A stretch of 64,000 nt of DNA from Chondrus crispus (taxonomy: Eukaryota > Rhodophyta > Florideophyceae > Gigartinales > Gigartinaceae), in assembly GCF_000350225.1 (NCBI RefSeq), contig NW_005179082.1, positions 1 through 64,000 on the forward strand, written 5' to 3'. Shown one piece after another: positions 10,432 to 21,997 of the stretch (positions are counted from its first letter, which is position 1; each line of letters begins with the position of its first letter). The translations under genes and the position numbers were made by a program. The notes under the pieces were generated by a model, which was not told the origin of the DNA, did no database searches, and saw nothing but the letters and a program-made list of their open reading frames with translations.

Positions 10432-13400
10432 TGTACCTGCAAGACTGGGTAGAGGATCCCTACCCTCTACCCACGGAGGGTCACGAAGGAGAGCCGACTC
10501 GCTTCGTCCCCCATATCCTGCGACGACCGGACGCCGCAGGTCAAGGCCCGGAAGTACCGGAATACTTCGCCAGGGCCGCTGAGCCGCAGTGGGGGGATCG
10601 TCCCTACCCACGCGGACGGCTACCCGAAGAAGACCTGGCCGTCGATAGCCAGGAGGTTAGCTCCGATAGCACAGGTAGTTCGAAAAAAGGGTAAAGACGG
10701 TTACGTACACGCGGTCGCGTGAGCCGTCTCTTCCCCACGAACTAGACCCGACCCCGCCTGCGCGCCAAGGACACGGGGGGTATTGTCCGATAATACATCC
10801 CCCGCTACCGGAGGCGAACACGGGAGCTCCTGTAATGCCGATACTGGAGCGAGCGCACGTCGAGGCCTCCGAAGGCCCGACGTTAGGAGCACAAGACACG
10901 GGGACAGCCGACGTCCCGGTGAGGCGTAACGAAGGCGACGGGGGCAACGACGACCGAAAAGATTCGGTCGACCCCCTGACTCCCGCGAGCCCAAGGCCGC
11001 CGGAGAAGGGTCCGTGTCGTACGGACTCGAGTAATCCGAGGGGCGTCACTGATCCGCCGACGCCCCAAGGAGGGGGGAGAAGGAAACGCAAGCGGGGCTA
11101 GCACCGAAATCGAAGGCCCCAGCGGAACGACTTCACCGATAAGGCCGCCCCGAAGGTTGTCGACGGCGTCATTTGCCTTATGACGTCGAAGATCTACAAC
11201 GTCCTCGGCTCGATAGCCACAGAGGGAAATGCATTTAAACCCCGCACGATCGCCGTTGATACGTGCTCGGGGTATAATCTGGTGAGGAAGGCCGACCTTC
11301 CCCCCGATTAGACGCGTTACGTCGTGCATGACGCACCTCTGCCACGACTGGCAGGCGCGAATAGCAACCCCCTCAAGCTTTCGGCCGTCGTCCGCCTGGC
11401 CGTGCGGTTGAGGAACACGGTGTTCCGAATTCCGTTCGTAGTCGCAGACTGGCTCGCCGTGCCAGTCCTCCTCGGCACGGCCTTCATCGATACCCACGTG
11501 CAATGTATCGACATCGAAGCTCAACGAATGGAGCTACGCCAAGGCGGTTCTGTTGCCATCGTCGACGGAAAGGGGGAGTCGACTCCCCCTACCAGGCGAC
11601 ACGGACGACACACGGGTCGGCCGGACGTACGCGAGGAGGCCTTGCAAGCGATCCGAATCGCCCGCTGGGTTACCATCCCCGCGATGTCACAAGCCCGTGT
11701 GCGTGTGACAACCGCGGGGAGGGGCCTCGTGTTCCTGGAGCCCAAGCCCTCACTCCAACACCGACATGGAGTGACGCTGACGAATGGCGTCGCGGAGGTC
11801 CTACCGAATCAGACCTTCGACGTCATCGTCGCGAATTTCTCACGACGAGAAAAGCGGCTTCCGAAGCACACCGTCGTGGGATACGCGAAGCGCAACCCCC
11901 TCGCGATCCTCACTCCCGAACGTAAGGTCGCCGAGGGGATCGCGCACGCGCTACACCTGACCGACGTGACCGATCAAGTCGGTGGGGTAGGAGTTGGCCG
12001 ATCCAACTCCGACGATAAGACCACCGCCGGGGGCAGGGGGTGGACCCGGACGAACGGTCGCCTTTATGCCAACCGACGGCGAGAGGTACTGTACTCCCCG
12101 AGCAAAAGGATCCCGAAAATCCACCGATGGATTGGGAAAAAGAGATCGACCTGTAATAAATCGACGATGACAAGCTCCGGGGCCACGTACTCGAGATGCT
12201 CCGTAAGCACTCGAGTCTGTGGAGCGGTGCGCTTGGAACGATCCAAGCCACGGAGCACCGCATTCCCCTCGAACCGGGAACGAAACCGATTCGTTCCATG
12301 CCCTATCAGAAGGGCCCGGCCATGCGCGAAATGGTCGCGAAGGAGGTCAACAAGATGTTGAACGCCGGGGTTATCGAACCAGCGAGCACCGAGTGGGCGT
12401 CCCCCGTGGTGCTCGTACCGAAGAAAGACGGCTCTCTTCGGTTCTGCGTGGACTACCGGCGTCTCAACGCGAAGACGGCAGCGGATTCGTATCCACTGCC
12501 ACGGATGGATGACTGCATCGACTCGTTAGGAGATGCAGCCGTCTTCACCACGTTGGACTGCAATTCCGGTTATTGGCAGATCCCGGTCGCTCCGGAAGAC
12601 CGGGATAAGACCACGTTTACGACGCACATGGGCACGTTTCGCCACTTGCGCATGCCGTTTGGGCTCAAAGGGGCACCGGCCACCTTCCAACGTGCGCTCG
12701 ACATAAAACTCTCCGGAGTCCGCTGGCAAATATGCCTCGTCTATCTCGACGACGTGATCGTGTTCTCCCGTACGCACGGAGAACACGCGAGGCATCTCGA
12801 TACCGTCTTGAGCTTACTGCGGAGTTCCGGTATCTCCCTTAAGCTCAAGAAGTGCAGCTTCTTCCGACCGAAGGTGCACTACCTGGGGCACGTCATCTCT
12901 CCAGGCAAGTTGAGCGTGGCCGATACGGCGGCCGACGCTTTCAAGACGTTCACGTTCCCGAGGACGTTGACGGAAGTGCGCTCGTTCCTCGGGGCGTGTA
13001 ACGTATACCGCCGATTCGTTAAGGGGTTCGCTAAGATTGCGCGTCCTCTGACCGACATGACGGGCAAGGATTCGGATCCCGATTTTTATAACCCCACGGA
13101 GCTGCAACTTCAGGCGTTCGAGAACCTTAAGAAGTGCATGATCGCTCCGCCGATCCTCGCGTTGCCCCGGCACGGTCTTCCGTACATGATAGACACCGAC
13201 GCGAGTGCCTCTCACTCGGCTGCACCTTACTTCAGGGGCACGAAGAGCCGAACGACTGGCGCCCCGTGGGGTATTGGTCGTACTCACTGTCCGATAGTGA
13301 GCGCAACTACAGCGCTACCGAACGCGAGTGCTTCGCCGTAGTGTGGGCCGTCCGCACACTACGGCCGTACGTAGAGGGCACGAAGTTCACCGTACGGACG

Positions 13401-15413
13401 GACCATGACGCCCTCCGATGGCTCATGTCACTCACCGAGAGTTCCGGAAGACTCACCCGGTGGCGGCTACGTCTGCCTGAATACGATTTCACCATTCAGT
13501 ACCGCCCCGGACGCGTGCATCAGGTGCCCGATGCCCTGTCACGACTCGTGTCGCCGAAGGTCGCCGATGACCTTCGCTCCACCGTCGAGGTGGATGACGA
13601 CATCCCCACTTTCGACGGGCGCACGACAGTTCGAGACGTATCGAACGAGCTCGCGGACCACGCTTGTACCGCGAGCTGTGATCATCAGGCCGTCCATGTC
13701 TTCGTAACGACACGGAATCAAGCCGAAGCCCGAACAAGGTCGCGCACACGGACGCGCGACGAACCGCGAGGTGACGACGAAGCCCCCGCTCTCCAAGGAC
13801 CCAATTCGTTTTGGGAGGAAAACGACGAGTTCGACGCCGCCGACATCCAGCGCGCCGAAGACCCCGAGGCTGGCGCGCTCGACTCCCCGGTCGCCCCACC
13901 GCAGGACGACCTTCTGGCCCCTCTTACGATAGAGGAGATGGTCGAGGAGCAACGCTTGGATGACTTCTGCCAAACCGTTTTGGCACGACAGTCAGAGTCC
14001 CGGGACTCCGCGTTCTTCGAGGACCACCAAGGGGTGCTCAAACGGAGACACCCCTTCGACCCTGATATCGTTCAGGTGGTGGTACCTCGGACGCTTCGCG
14101 CCAGGCTCCTTCGCCTGTGCCACAACCCAGCCATCGCGGGGCACCCGGGCCAGAACCGTATGTACTACACACTTCGACGGGAGTACTACTGGCCCCACCT
14201 GGCTGCAGACGTAGCAGCCACGGTGCGAGGGTGTCGAACCTGCGCGATGAACCAGGTCAAGCTGAGGAAACATCTCAACCGATTGAGGTTGTTTCCAGCT
14301 ACGAGGCCCCTCGAGAGCCTCGCAATCGACATCTTGGGGCCGCTCCCCAAGACGAAGACAGGAAAACGATTCCTGCTTGTGATTACGGACCGCTTCAGTA
14401 AGCTGATGCAAGTTGTTGCGCTCCGCACGATAACCGCATACACCGTCGCGGTTGCGTTCTGCGAATCGTGGGTGTTTAAGTACGGCGTCCCGCGCACGTT
14501 TCTGTCCGATAACGGACCACAGTTTAACGCCAAGTTCTTCCACAGCACGTGCCGCGTTCTGGGGATAACGAATTTGTACACTTCGGCGTACCATCCCCAG
14601 ACGAACGGGCAAGTCGAGCGATATAACCGAACAATCGCCTCGATGCTGCGGAACTACGTGGGTGAACACCAGGACGACTGGGATGTGTACGTGGGGCCGC
14701 TTACGTACGCGTACAACTCCCACGTACATCGCACCACACGCACCACGCCGTTTGAGCTCGTGCTCAGCAGGCCACCGCCGGAGTTCTCTCTCCCACGGGC
14801 GGACGGCGACGCGCCCCCTTCCGATAGGGGGAACCAACGTGCCGAGTTCCTCAAGACCTTGGACTCGACTATCCAAAAGGCCTACGGGAGCCTGCGTCGG
14901 ACGCAGGCTCGCTACAAGCGCGACTTCGATAAGCGCATACGACGTATTGATTCCCGGCTCCGTCCCGGAGAATACGTATATCTCAACCCCACCGATGGGG
15001 CTAAGACATCGAACAAGCTCGCCTCGCCCGCGGTCGGACCCTACTGCGTGCTTGCCAATGACCGCCGAACCATCACGATTGATCGTGATGGGGTCACCGA
15101 GCGAGTCTCCGCCGACCGCTGCGTGTACGCGCCGTCTCCGATAGACGCGCCACGAGCAAGTACGACGACCCCGCGGGACCTCGCCGATAAGGTCACCGCG
15201 GGAACGCAGTATGCCGTCGAACGGCTACTGAGACATCGAGTCATGGAAGACGGAACTACGGAGTTCCTCATCAAGTGGGCGGATTACGACGCGCCCACTT
15301 GGACTGCGCGGACTCACGTCCCGGAGGAGTTGGTGTCTCGTTACGCCCAACGCCTTCGGAGACGTACCGGCAGGGACCTCACCCAAACCGTGAACGCGGA
15401 CGTTCACGCTTAA
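10431..15413 (+). pseudogene. pol: Element B Pol (protease, RT, RNase H, integrase, chromodomain), disrupted
   Basis: Pol follows gag through the TAATG overlap. Protease is recognisable around 11200-11560, with DTCSG at 11258-11272 in place of the usual DTG(A/S). RT-RNase H occupies about 12170-13560, with YLDD at 12742-12753. The integrase has an intact HHCC finger (His pair near 14120-14145, Cys codons 14232 and 14241), the catalytic DDE residues (IDILG, SDNGPQ, VERYN) and a chromodomain at about 15208-15345. Lesions: TAG at 11099-11101 and 11309-11311, a double TAA at about 12153-12158, and frame changes near 10700-10830, 12190 and 13210. From 13210 to 15413 the frame is open. Pol therefore looks non-functional although the LTRs are only about 1% diverged. 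Confidence 0.88.
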
Positions 15414-15422
15414 GGGGGGGGG
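15391..15422 (+). other. Second (internal) polypurine-tract motif at the end of B pol
   Basis: The last pol codons, the TAA and a following G-run form a 30-nt block that matches, at 27 of 30 positions, the block 21965-21994 beside the 3' LTR. Both end CGCTTAAGGGGGGG. The same pair exists in B2 (59745-59774 and 53062-53091, reverse strand). It could act as an extra plus-strand primer site or mark the edge of an inserted module. Confidence 0.7.
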
Positions 15423-18400
15423 CCCTCAACCGCTCCTTCGCGGATTAACCCCAGCCTGCACGAACAGATTAAAAGGGGAAGCGAAGGAGGTCGGCGGACC
15501 CTATCGGAGAGTCACAGCCGGGGACGCGTTCAAGTCAAGTCGTCTTGACTTCTCGGACGTCAAGGACGCGAGACATAAGAACAGGACAGTACGAACTGCC
15601 TGAAAAAAAGTGTTGGGCCCTCGTAATGACCGACATTACGAGGACTGCAATACCCCGTTCGGATCGGAAAAGTCGGACGACACCCCCCCAAACAGGATTG
15701 CCGGACGATCCGTTAAGTCCAGCAACCACAGCTAGGAGCGGCGCCCGACGAACGAGGCGATCAGCGGTGGAATCACGAGAGCCCCTCGGTGGGCAGAGTA
15801 AGCGACCAGAATGCCCGTTGCTTGTGTCTCGGAATATCCGAGAAGGTTCGGGCTCACTTCGAGCCCTCAGTCCGTATCCGGGTCCGATGACCCGACGGAC
15901 GACGTGGTCATGACCCTATCGATAGGGGTCGTGCGCGAGGAAACGCACAAAAGGCGTTTTCAGATGAGAAGGCGAGTGAGGCTGCGTTCGCCTCAACAGT
16001 CGCCAGGATAGTTAAGGAAAGGGCAGAAGCGCGAGAGCAACTCGGTCGGAGGGGCACCAATATATGCGCACGGACGCGAGACACTTCAAAACCGCTGCCG
16101 CGACATGCCCCGTAATAAGGAAAATTACGGGGCATGAGAACGTTACACGTGAGCGACGCCGGAGGGGCGCGCCATGCACCAACACCGATTGGGCCATCAC
16201 CAAATCACTGCCGCCACCATACCCCGAAAATAACGAAAAAATTAATGGGGAAAAATTACAGCAGCACGTGCGCGGCGTGCCCAGGTACTGTACGACGGGC
16301 AACCCCACCGCCACCGCCTCCCGAAAAAAATAGACAAAAAAGGGTAGGGGTGGCCACAGTGCACCGGTGGACATGTGCATTGCTGGAAAGTCGAGGCAAG
16401 CTTGATTTCTCACACCGACGCCGCCGCCGTCTGAAAATTTGAAAAAAAGGAAGCAGTAAGCCTCGGACACGTGCATTGCTGGACTATCGCAGCATGTCCG
16501 GCGGGCTGGCACGTGACGACGGAAACGCGACCTCCGCAGCGGACAACGAATCCCGACTCGAGTGGGCAAGGGAAGAGAAAAGGAGGGCCCCCCCTTTGGG
16601 CGCATGCGCCCGGGCGCACACGATCAAGCCGAGGAGGGCGCGCTTCCGCTGATGCCTGGAGCGCCGCCGTTCGCTCTCGGATTCCCGGCGCCCACGCGCT
16701 GCGCAACCCCGCGCTTTGAGACGCATCATTGCGACCGGCCCCCGCCCTCACTATCTACTATCAAGGACTGAGATGGCGTATCCTTCACCCCACGACCCAG
16801 AAGGACAAGGAACACGCGGAGTTGTCGCCGAGTTGGGCACTGACGAACCTCTGCCCCGCCATCGACGCGCCGAAGGGCGGAGACCCCGAAACGCCGACGT
16901 CATCGCTCGCCACACCCGTCCGCGTCGCACGCATCGGAGGGAAAATGCGCGACGCAGGAGATAACCGCGGTACGGCGTCGAACTGTTGAGGGCGGGCTCG
17001 GACATCTACCCGGGGACACATCGAAGCAGACGACGGTACCCTAAGTCTTTACCGCATAGTGGCAGAGGGGGGGTGTCTACTCGGGCGGTAATGTGCTGAC
17101 CACACCGAAGGAGGTCAACCTTCGGGGTACGGAATTGGCAGCGCGTGCTGCGCTACCGAACGCGCCGACCGCGCTACAAACGCCGCCGCACTGTCCTGCG
17201 TTCGTGAGAGGCGCACCGGGTGGACGCTACGACCCTGTAATTTCCCGGGCCGTCCGTCGGGGAAGGAACACGCCACGCCCAGAACCTCGTTATCGACGCG
17301 CGTCACACTCGGGCGCAGCCGCACACCTCGAGGCTGTCGATGACGACTACGGGAAGCCGGTCCCAAAGAACAACAACTCGGGACGAAGGACGACGCCTCC
17401 CGCCGAGCGATGGACATTCATGCTGGGTACCTTGTAGCGGGATTTTTCACGCACGACGAGCGGGCTACCATCTACAACCTACCGGCGTGACGTGCATCCC
17501 GAGTACGAAAGCCCACATTGGCGGAATTTTGGGGATTGTAGAAGCGCGGGACGCTCTCCAAAGGGAGCGGCACGCACGCTCAACGGACGGCGAAAGTATC
17601 CCAACGGGAACGGCAGCGCCGAGGACCCCGCCGCGGGGGGCCCGAGGACAGCAACCGACCCTCCCGATGCACGCAAGGACGGGACTCGCGGCAAGGACGG
17701 AGGTGCAGAAAGGGATAAATTGCGAGGAGAGCGAACTCTTGTGAGTTCGGAGTGGGTGTTCGCGAGACGTCTCGCGGGAAGGGCACCTGTAAAACGTAGA
17801 ACTCGCCGTACAAGACGAAGCAAAGGCGGCCAGACAGGTCGTGGTAAGGAGAGAACACCGGGCTACTCGAAGGGGGCAACGAAGTAATAGCCGCGAAATC
17901 TCGGGTGGACTGGAAAGGAACGGGGAGCGGTCGCTGTAGTCTGGCGCGGCCGCGACCGCGGAGAGTAGTTCGAGGACTAAACTCCCTCACCCGACCGCGG
18001 GTAGGTTCGAACGCGCGCTACGACAACGACAAGCTCTGGAAGGGCAACAGTGGCAAACTCGGCGTACGCCCGTTCTACACCGTCACTCGGTGCAAGCATG
18101 AGGGAGGCACCCTAGGCCGGCGGCGGCTGGACGACGATCTTCGCGCAGAGAGCGCACGGACCCAAAGCGTCGCAAACGTGTAGAAGAAGGAACAACGGCC
18201 GGGCGACTATCGACGGAGAGACACCACCCGGCCGGCTTACGCCAGGGGCGACGCACGGCAGGCCAGACCTCGATTTCCGCACAGTGGGCGGAGTGCGAAG
18301 AACAAATTCCTGTGCGCCAGCGAGCCTGATTGGGAAAAGCGAAGTCGGGGAGCCTTCCGACCCCTCCCGGCCAGCACGACGGCGGCCATGTCAGTACCTT

Positions 18401-19271
18401 GCGCGCGCGCGCCACGCCGAAGGACGGCGCGTGCAGGGGACGCTACAAGTACGACAGATGGAAACACTTCCCATTCGGCGTGAAAGGTGAAGGGACGAGA
18501 CCCGCACCGCGTCAGCAATGGCTGTGATGAACGACGTAGTAAGGACGCGCTAGCAAATAGTAGACCGGCCGGGGCGCACTGCGGCGCCGGCGACGGCTCA
18601 CGAGGACTACTTCCAACGCCCAGAGCCGGAGCATCTCCGCCTCGTATCGGCGCGACGGGAGACGGATACCCTACGACACCGCTATGGCGACGGTAGACAG
18701 TTCATTTTGCAGGGGGCGCACGTGTACACGTGTCCGCGCGCGACCGAAGAGTGCACACACGTGTACTGTCAGCCCCAATTAGAACTTTTTGTCGCTAATC
18801 ACGGCGCGTGCCATGATTTAGTTTTGGGAAGATTTCTTCCTCAGACGACAGCGCACCAATCAGGAACCGTTCTCTGATTTTTTGGGAGAAATTGTTTTCG
18901 CGGGAAATTATGACAATTTTTGGGATGATTTTCTGATTGCGCGCGGGACGATCAGGATAAGGATTGTCGTCGCGCGTCGTTGCGCGCCGCGCCCTCGCCA
19001 TCGGTGGCGAGGGCCGGCAAGTCTACAGTACGACGCGCAATGGACCCCACGCCTCCCGTTGCTCTACGAAGAGAGCCATGTTCGAACTGCATGAAAGGAC
19101 GCGGGATGGGACGTCAACAAATCCGAGACCCGCCCCCCTTTTTTTCTTGTCCAGACCAGGGGGGAGGCCTTCCGCGAGCGTAGGAGAAAGACACGCGAGG
19201 AATTGCCTTAGGGGCTTTACGGGAAAGGAAATGACTAGGGATGTGGAGAGCCGGTCGCTATGCTTGCACGC
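15423..19271 (+). other. Noncoding segment of B between pol and antisense gene
   Basis: This is 3.85 kb without a gene I can support; the frames here are short and have no recognisable motif. The first 850 bp or so are conserved in B2 (reverse strand, about 59060-59740), including a hairpin at 16104-16136. A direct repeat with core GTGCATTGCTGGA occurs near 16374 and 16472. A stretch at about 18757-18776 repeats the LTR phrase CACGTGTACTGTCAGCC. I see nothing further in 17000-18700. Confidence 0.6.
16104..16136 (+). other. 13-bp perfect hairpin in B 3' region
   Basis: CATGCCCCGTAAT, a 7-nt loop, then ATTACGGGGCATG. B2 keeps a shorter version (CCCCGTA, 4-nt loop, TACGGGG) on the reverse strand at about 59200-59230. 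The stem survives while the loop differs, which suggests a structured RNA or DNA site. Confidence 0.7.
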
Positions 19272-21941
19272 TCAACGGTTCGTATCGTTGGAGGGTTCCG
19301 ACGACCCTGGAGCACGCGCCCTCCGGGGGCAATAACTTGGATGAAACTGCAACTCGGGCTCCATTTCATGGAGCGGAGGAAGTGTGGCCTCTCCGTGGGG
19401 AGTCCAACCCCGAGGCAGATCAGCAGAGGTCGCCAGTGCGTCGGTCGTCGAGAGGCCGTACCCGCGACCCTCATAAGGATCTCGAAGATTCTGCCGCGGC
19501 GTGGACGCAGCACGCTCCGGGGGCCCAACACGAGCGGCTCTGAGCGCGTCTCGTTCTCCGCGATACCGATCGCGGTCGACGACGGCGCGCTGGAGATCGC
19601 TCGTGCGACGTGAGGAGGCACCGCGTAGGACCTCGAGCTCGCACCGGGCGTCGCGCAGCTGTGCCGCAAGAGAGTCACGTTCAGCGGCAAAAGACTGACG
19701 CTCCGTTTCGAGGCGACGCGCTTCGCTACTGCGCTCAAGGTACCAATTCGTCAGGGTCCGAAGTAGACCCTCCACATTCCAGGTCCGGTCAATTAAGCTC
19801 CCCAGGGCGCGGGACAACCTGGGGATGGCAGTGATCTCGCGACGAGCTAGGTCGAGACTAAGCACAGTGAATCGCGGTGTACCAGGGTACCCAACCGATC
19901 TTAGGGAAGGCAGCGGAGGCAAAGTAGTCCCCGCCGCCGTATCGTGACAGACTTCGGGATGAGCCCGCACTGCGATGGCTGGGGATTCGCCATCGGGGTC
20001 ACGATATCTCTTCCGCCGCGCCTCTCGCGCCGTGGACCCGACACCTCCTTTGCCACGAGAGGGACCCACCGCACTGGAGCCCGAACGAGCCACGAAGGCG
20101 TCTCCTTTTAAATCGTAGGCGAGGAAGAAGCTCTGGGCCCTGGTTGTGTAGTCAGTCCACGGCCGCCGATTGCGTTCGGGCACCGCAACGGCGCGGTGCA
20201 TCAAGTCGAGAACCGAAGAGTAGGTCCACGGGACAGACGGGGAGCCGCGCTCCAAGGGGTGCAACGCCACGTCGGGCAGCGACGGCGCGATCCGACCAAG
20301 GAAGGACAGCACACCGATGGGCTGTACGAAAACGCGCCCGTGCAGGGCGACCTCGCTCATGAAAGCGTTGCAAGTTGACCACACCCACTCACCCTCGTAA
20401 TTGTAGACCAACTCCTCATAGGCTGGATGCTTCGAGTCAGTACCCGCGAAGCCGAAATGCTTCAAAGCGTAGGGGAGTAACGGATGCACCCCCAACGATG
20501 GGAGTGCCTCCCCTATGCTTGGAGGAAGTTCCGGGAAATCGCCCCGCGATAGGCCCGGGGAAAAGGCAGCGGACGGGAAGACTCGGCCGTCGTCCTCTTC
20601 ATTATGGCGGTAGGCCGACCAATCGTTGGGGGCTAAGGCAATACGATGGATACGCATAAGCGCGCAGGCGGACTTTTGGAGAGCTGCGCGAGCCCGGGAG
20701 TGAGTACGAGGACGCGGGCTGACGTACAGCCCCGCTACCTCCGAGAGGACCAACCGACGGGGATCTCGAGGGCCCCGATGGAAGAGATACGTCGACATTC
20801 GGTCAACGTATTCCGCCTCCTCGATACTATAAACGAACGTCCTGTCACTGGGTATCTCGTCCGGAATTTGATAAGGGGCGCCGTCGCCCTCAGACAAGAG
20901 ACGACCCAAGGCAACGGACGCCTCTGCTGCGAGGCCACCCTCGTAGATGGTGCGAACCCGGCGTAGATCGGGGCGCAAGTGCGCCCTCGCCAGGAGCTCC
21001 CCAACGGTAACGCCCGACCGAGCGTGGCGGCGCCACGCGTAGTTCAGGCGACCGAGCGGCAGCGGAATGGACCGCTCTAGGGGCACCCCCAGCCACTGCG
21101 TGGAGGTGTCGGACACCTCCTCCTCTGCGATCCGGCCGAGCCGAGAGGAAGTAGTCGGCGCACCGGGGCACCGACAACTTCCGGAAGCCCCGTATGAGCC
21201 CAAGACGGGCTGGTACGGACCATCGCGCGGCCATGCCGTGAGTCCGCCGACGGGTGGGCCGCCTGCGCCATCGATCGGTGCAGGCGGAAGGGGCATCGGA
21301 CCCCCCGTCACCAAGGACGGATGGGCCGCAGGAGGCGGAGCGACGGTCGGCAAGGGACCGATCTCCTTGGTTACTGTAGACGTTTGGGGACCGCGGGATT
21401 TTCGGAATGGTCTCGGGGGCCACCAGGGCGCCGGAGCGGAGGAGTTGGGGGCGACCGAAACGGACTGTGAGGGCACCCCTTCGACGGGGGTGTGGTCGTC
21501 TATAGCCGATAAGCAAACGACCAGCTCGTCCGACCCACTGCCCGGAGCTGGCCGAGGAAGCGTGATACCGCCCTGAGGGGTAGTGGGAGACGGCATATCG
21601 ATGATGCCGGGGCGTGAGCCGAGTATGCAGACGGGGGAGAAGGCGAGCTCGGGGGCAAGGAAAAGAAAGAGTGCTCGCCCCGGCAGAGGAAGAAAAACGG
21701 ACCTCCTCCGAAGGGGTAACAAGGTGATGCTGAGGCCGACCCCAGAGGGCATGTGCACGACCACCCGGTTAAGAGGGGGCGACGGAGACGAAAGGGAAGC
21801 GAGATCCCCGGTTGCAGGGGAGAAGGGCGAGGAATCAGCGCGCGCGCGAAGGCGCACGGGGCGAGACGCCGAGAATACCGCCCAGAGAGCAGAGTCGTGG
21901 TAAGAAGCGGAAGGGACCGTATCGAGGACGCGGTTAGACAT
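19272..21941 (-). CDS. Antisense gene of element B (889 aa, unknown function)
   Basis: This is an uninterrupted minus-strand frame between pol and the 3' LTR. The ATG at 21941 lies about 56 bp inside the LTR, so a promoter in or beside the 3' LTR reading inward is likely. I do not recognise the protein. The N-terminal 250 residues or so are Pro/Ser/Gly-rich. A globular middle (about 270-580) holds conserved phrases such as EEAEYVDRMSTYLFH and HPLLPYALKHF. Around residues 735-800 is a Glu/Arg/Leu-rich coiled coil, followed by a charged tail. There is no zinc knuckle or protease, RT, integrase or transmembrane signature. B2 carries a clear homologue in the same place, with many synonymous changes (for example CCA/CCC, TTA/TTG and CAT/CAC in the HPLLPY region). 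It could be an accessory regulator of the element; function is unknown. Confidence 0.78.
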   Translation of the reverse strand: MSNRVLDTVPSASYHDSALWAVFSASRPVRLRARADSSPFSPATGDLASLSSPSPPLNRVVVHMPSGVGLSITLLPLRRRSVFLPLPGRALFLFLAPELAFSPVCILGSRPGIIDMPSPTTPQGGITLPRPAPGSGSDELVVCLSAIDDHTPVEGVPSQSVSVAPNSSAPAPWWPPRPFRKSRGPQTSTVTKEIGPLPTVAPPPAAHPSLVTGGPMPLPPAPIDGAGGPPVGGLTAWPRDGPYQPVLGSYGASGSCRCPGAPTTSSRLGRIAEEEVSDTSTQWLGVPLERSIPLPLGRLNYAWRRHARSGVTVGELLARAHLRPDLRRVRTIYEGGLAAEASVALGRLLSEGDGAPYQIPDEIPSDRTFVYSIEEAEYVDRMSTYLFHRGPRDPRRLVLSEVAGLYVSPRPRTHSRARAALQKSACALMRIHRIALAPNDWSAYRHNEEDDGRVFPSAAFSPGLSRGDFPELPPSIGEALPSLGVHPLLPYALKHFGFAGTDSKHPAYEELVYNYEGEWVWSTCNAFMSEVALHGRVFVQPIGVLSFLGRIAPSLPDVALHPLERGSPSVPWTYSSVLDLMHRAVAVPERNRRPWTDYTTRAQSFFLAYDLKGDAFVARSGSSAVGPSRGKGGVGSTAREARRKRYRDPDGESPAIAVRAHPEVCHDTAAGTTLPPLPSLRSVGYPGTPRFTVLSLDLARREITAIPRLSRALGSLIDRTWNVEGLLRTLTNWYLERSSEARRLETERQSFAAERDSLAAQLRDARCELEVLRGASSRRTSDLQRAVVDRDRYRGERDALRAARVGPPERAASTPRQNLRDPYEGRGYGLSTTDALATSADLPRGWTPHGEATLPPLHEMEPELQFHPSYCPRRARAPGSSEPSNDTNR

Positions 21942-21964
21942 GGCTCGCGCTCTACAAGCACACG

Positions 21965-21997
21965 TGGACGCGGACGTCCCCGCTTAAGGGGGGGCCG
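21965..21997 (+). other. Polypurine tract of B
   Basis: AAGGGGGGG at 21986-21994 lies three bases before the 3' LTR and is the expected plus-strand primer. The 30-nt block containing it is duplicated at the end of pol (15391-15420). Confidence 0.75.

Noticed and set aside
13992..14876. 294-codon minus-strand frame opposite B integrase
   Set aside because: It lies entirely against the conserved integrase DDE core and has no independent conservation.
16012..16605. 197-codon minus-strand frame in the B noncoding segment
   Set aside because: B2 does not keep an equivalent long frame; the conserved element here is the hairpin and surrounding noncoding sequence.
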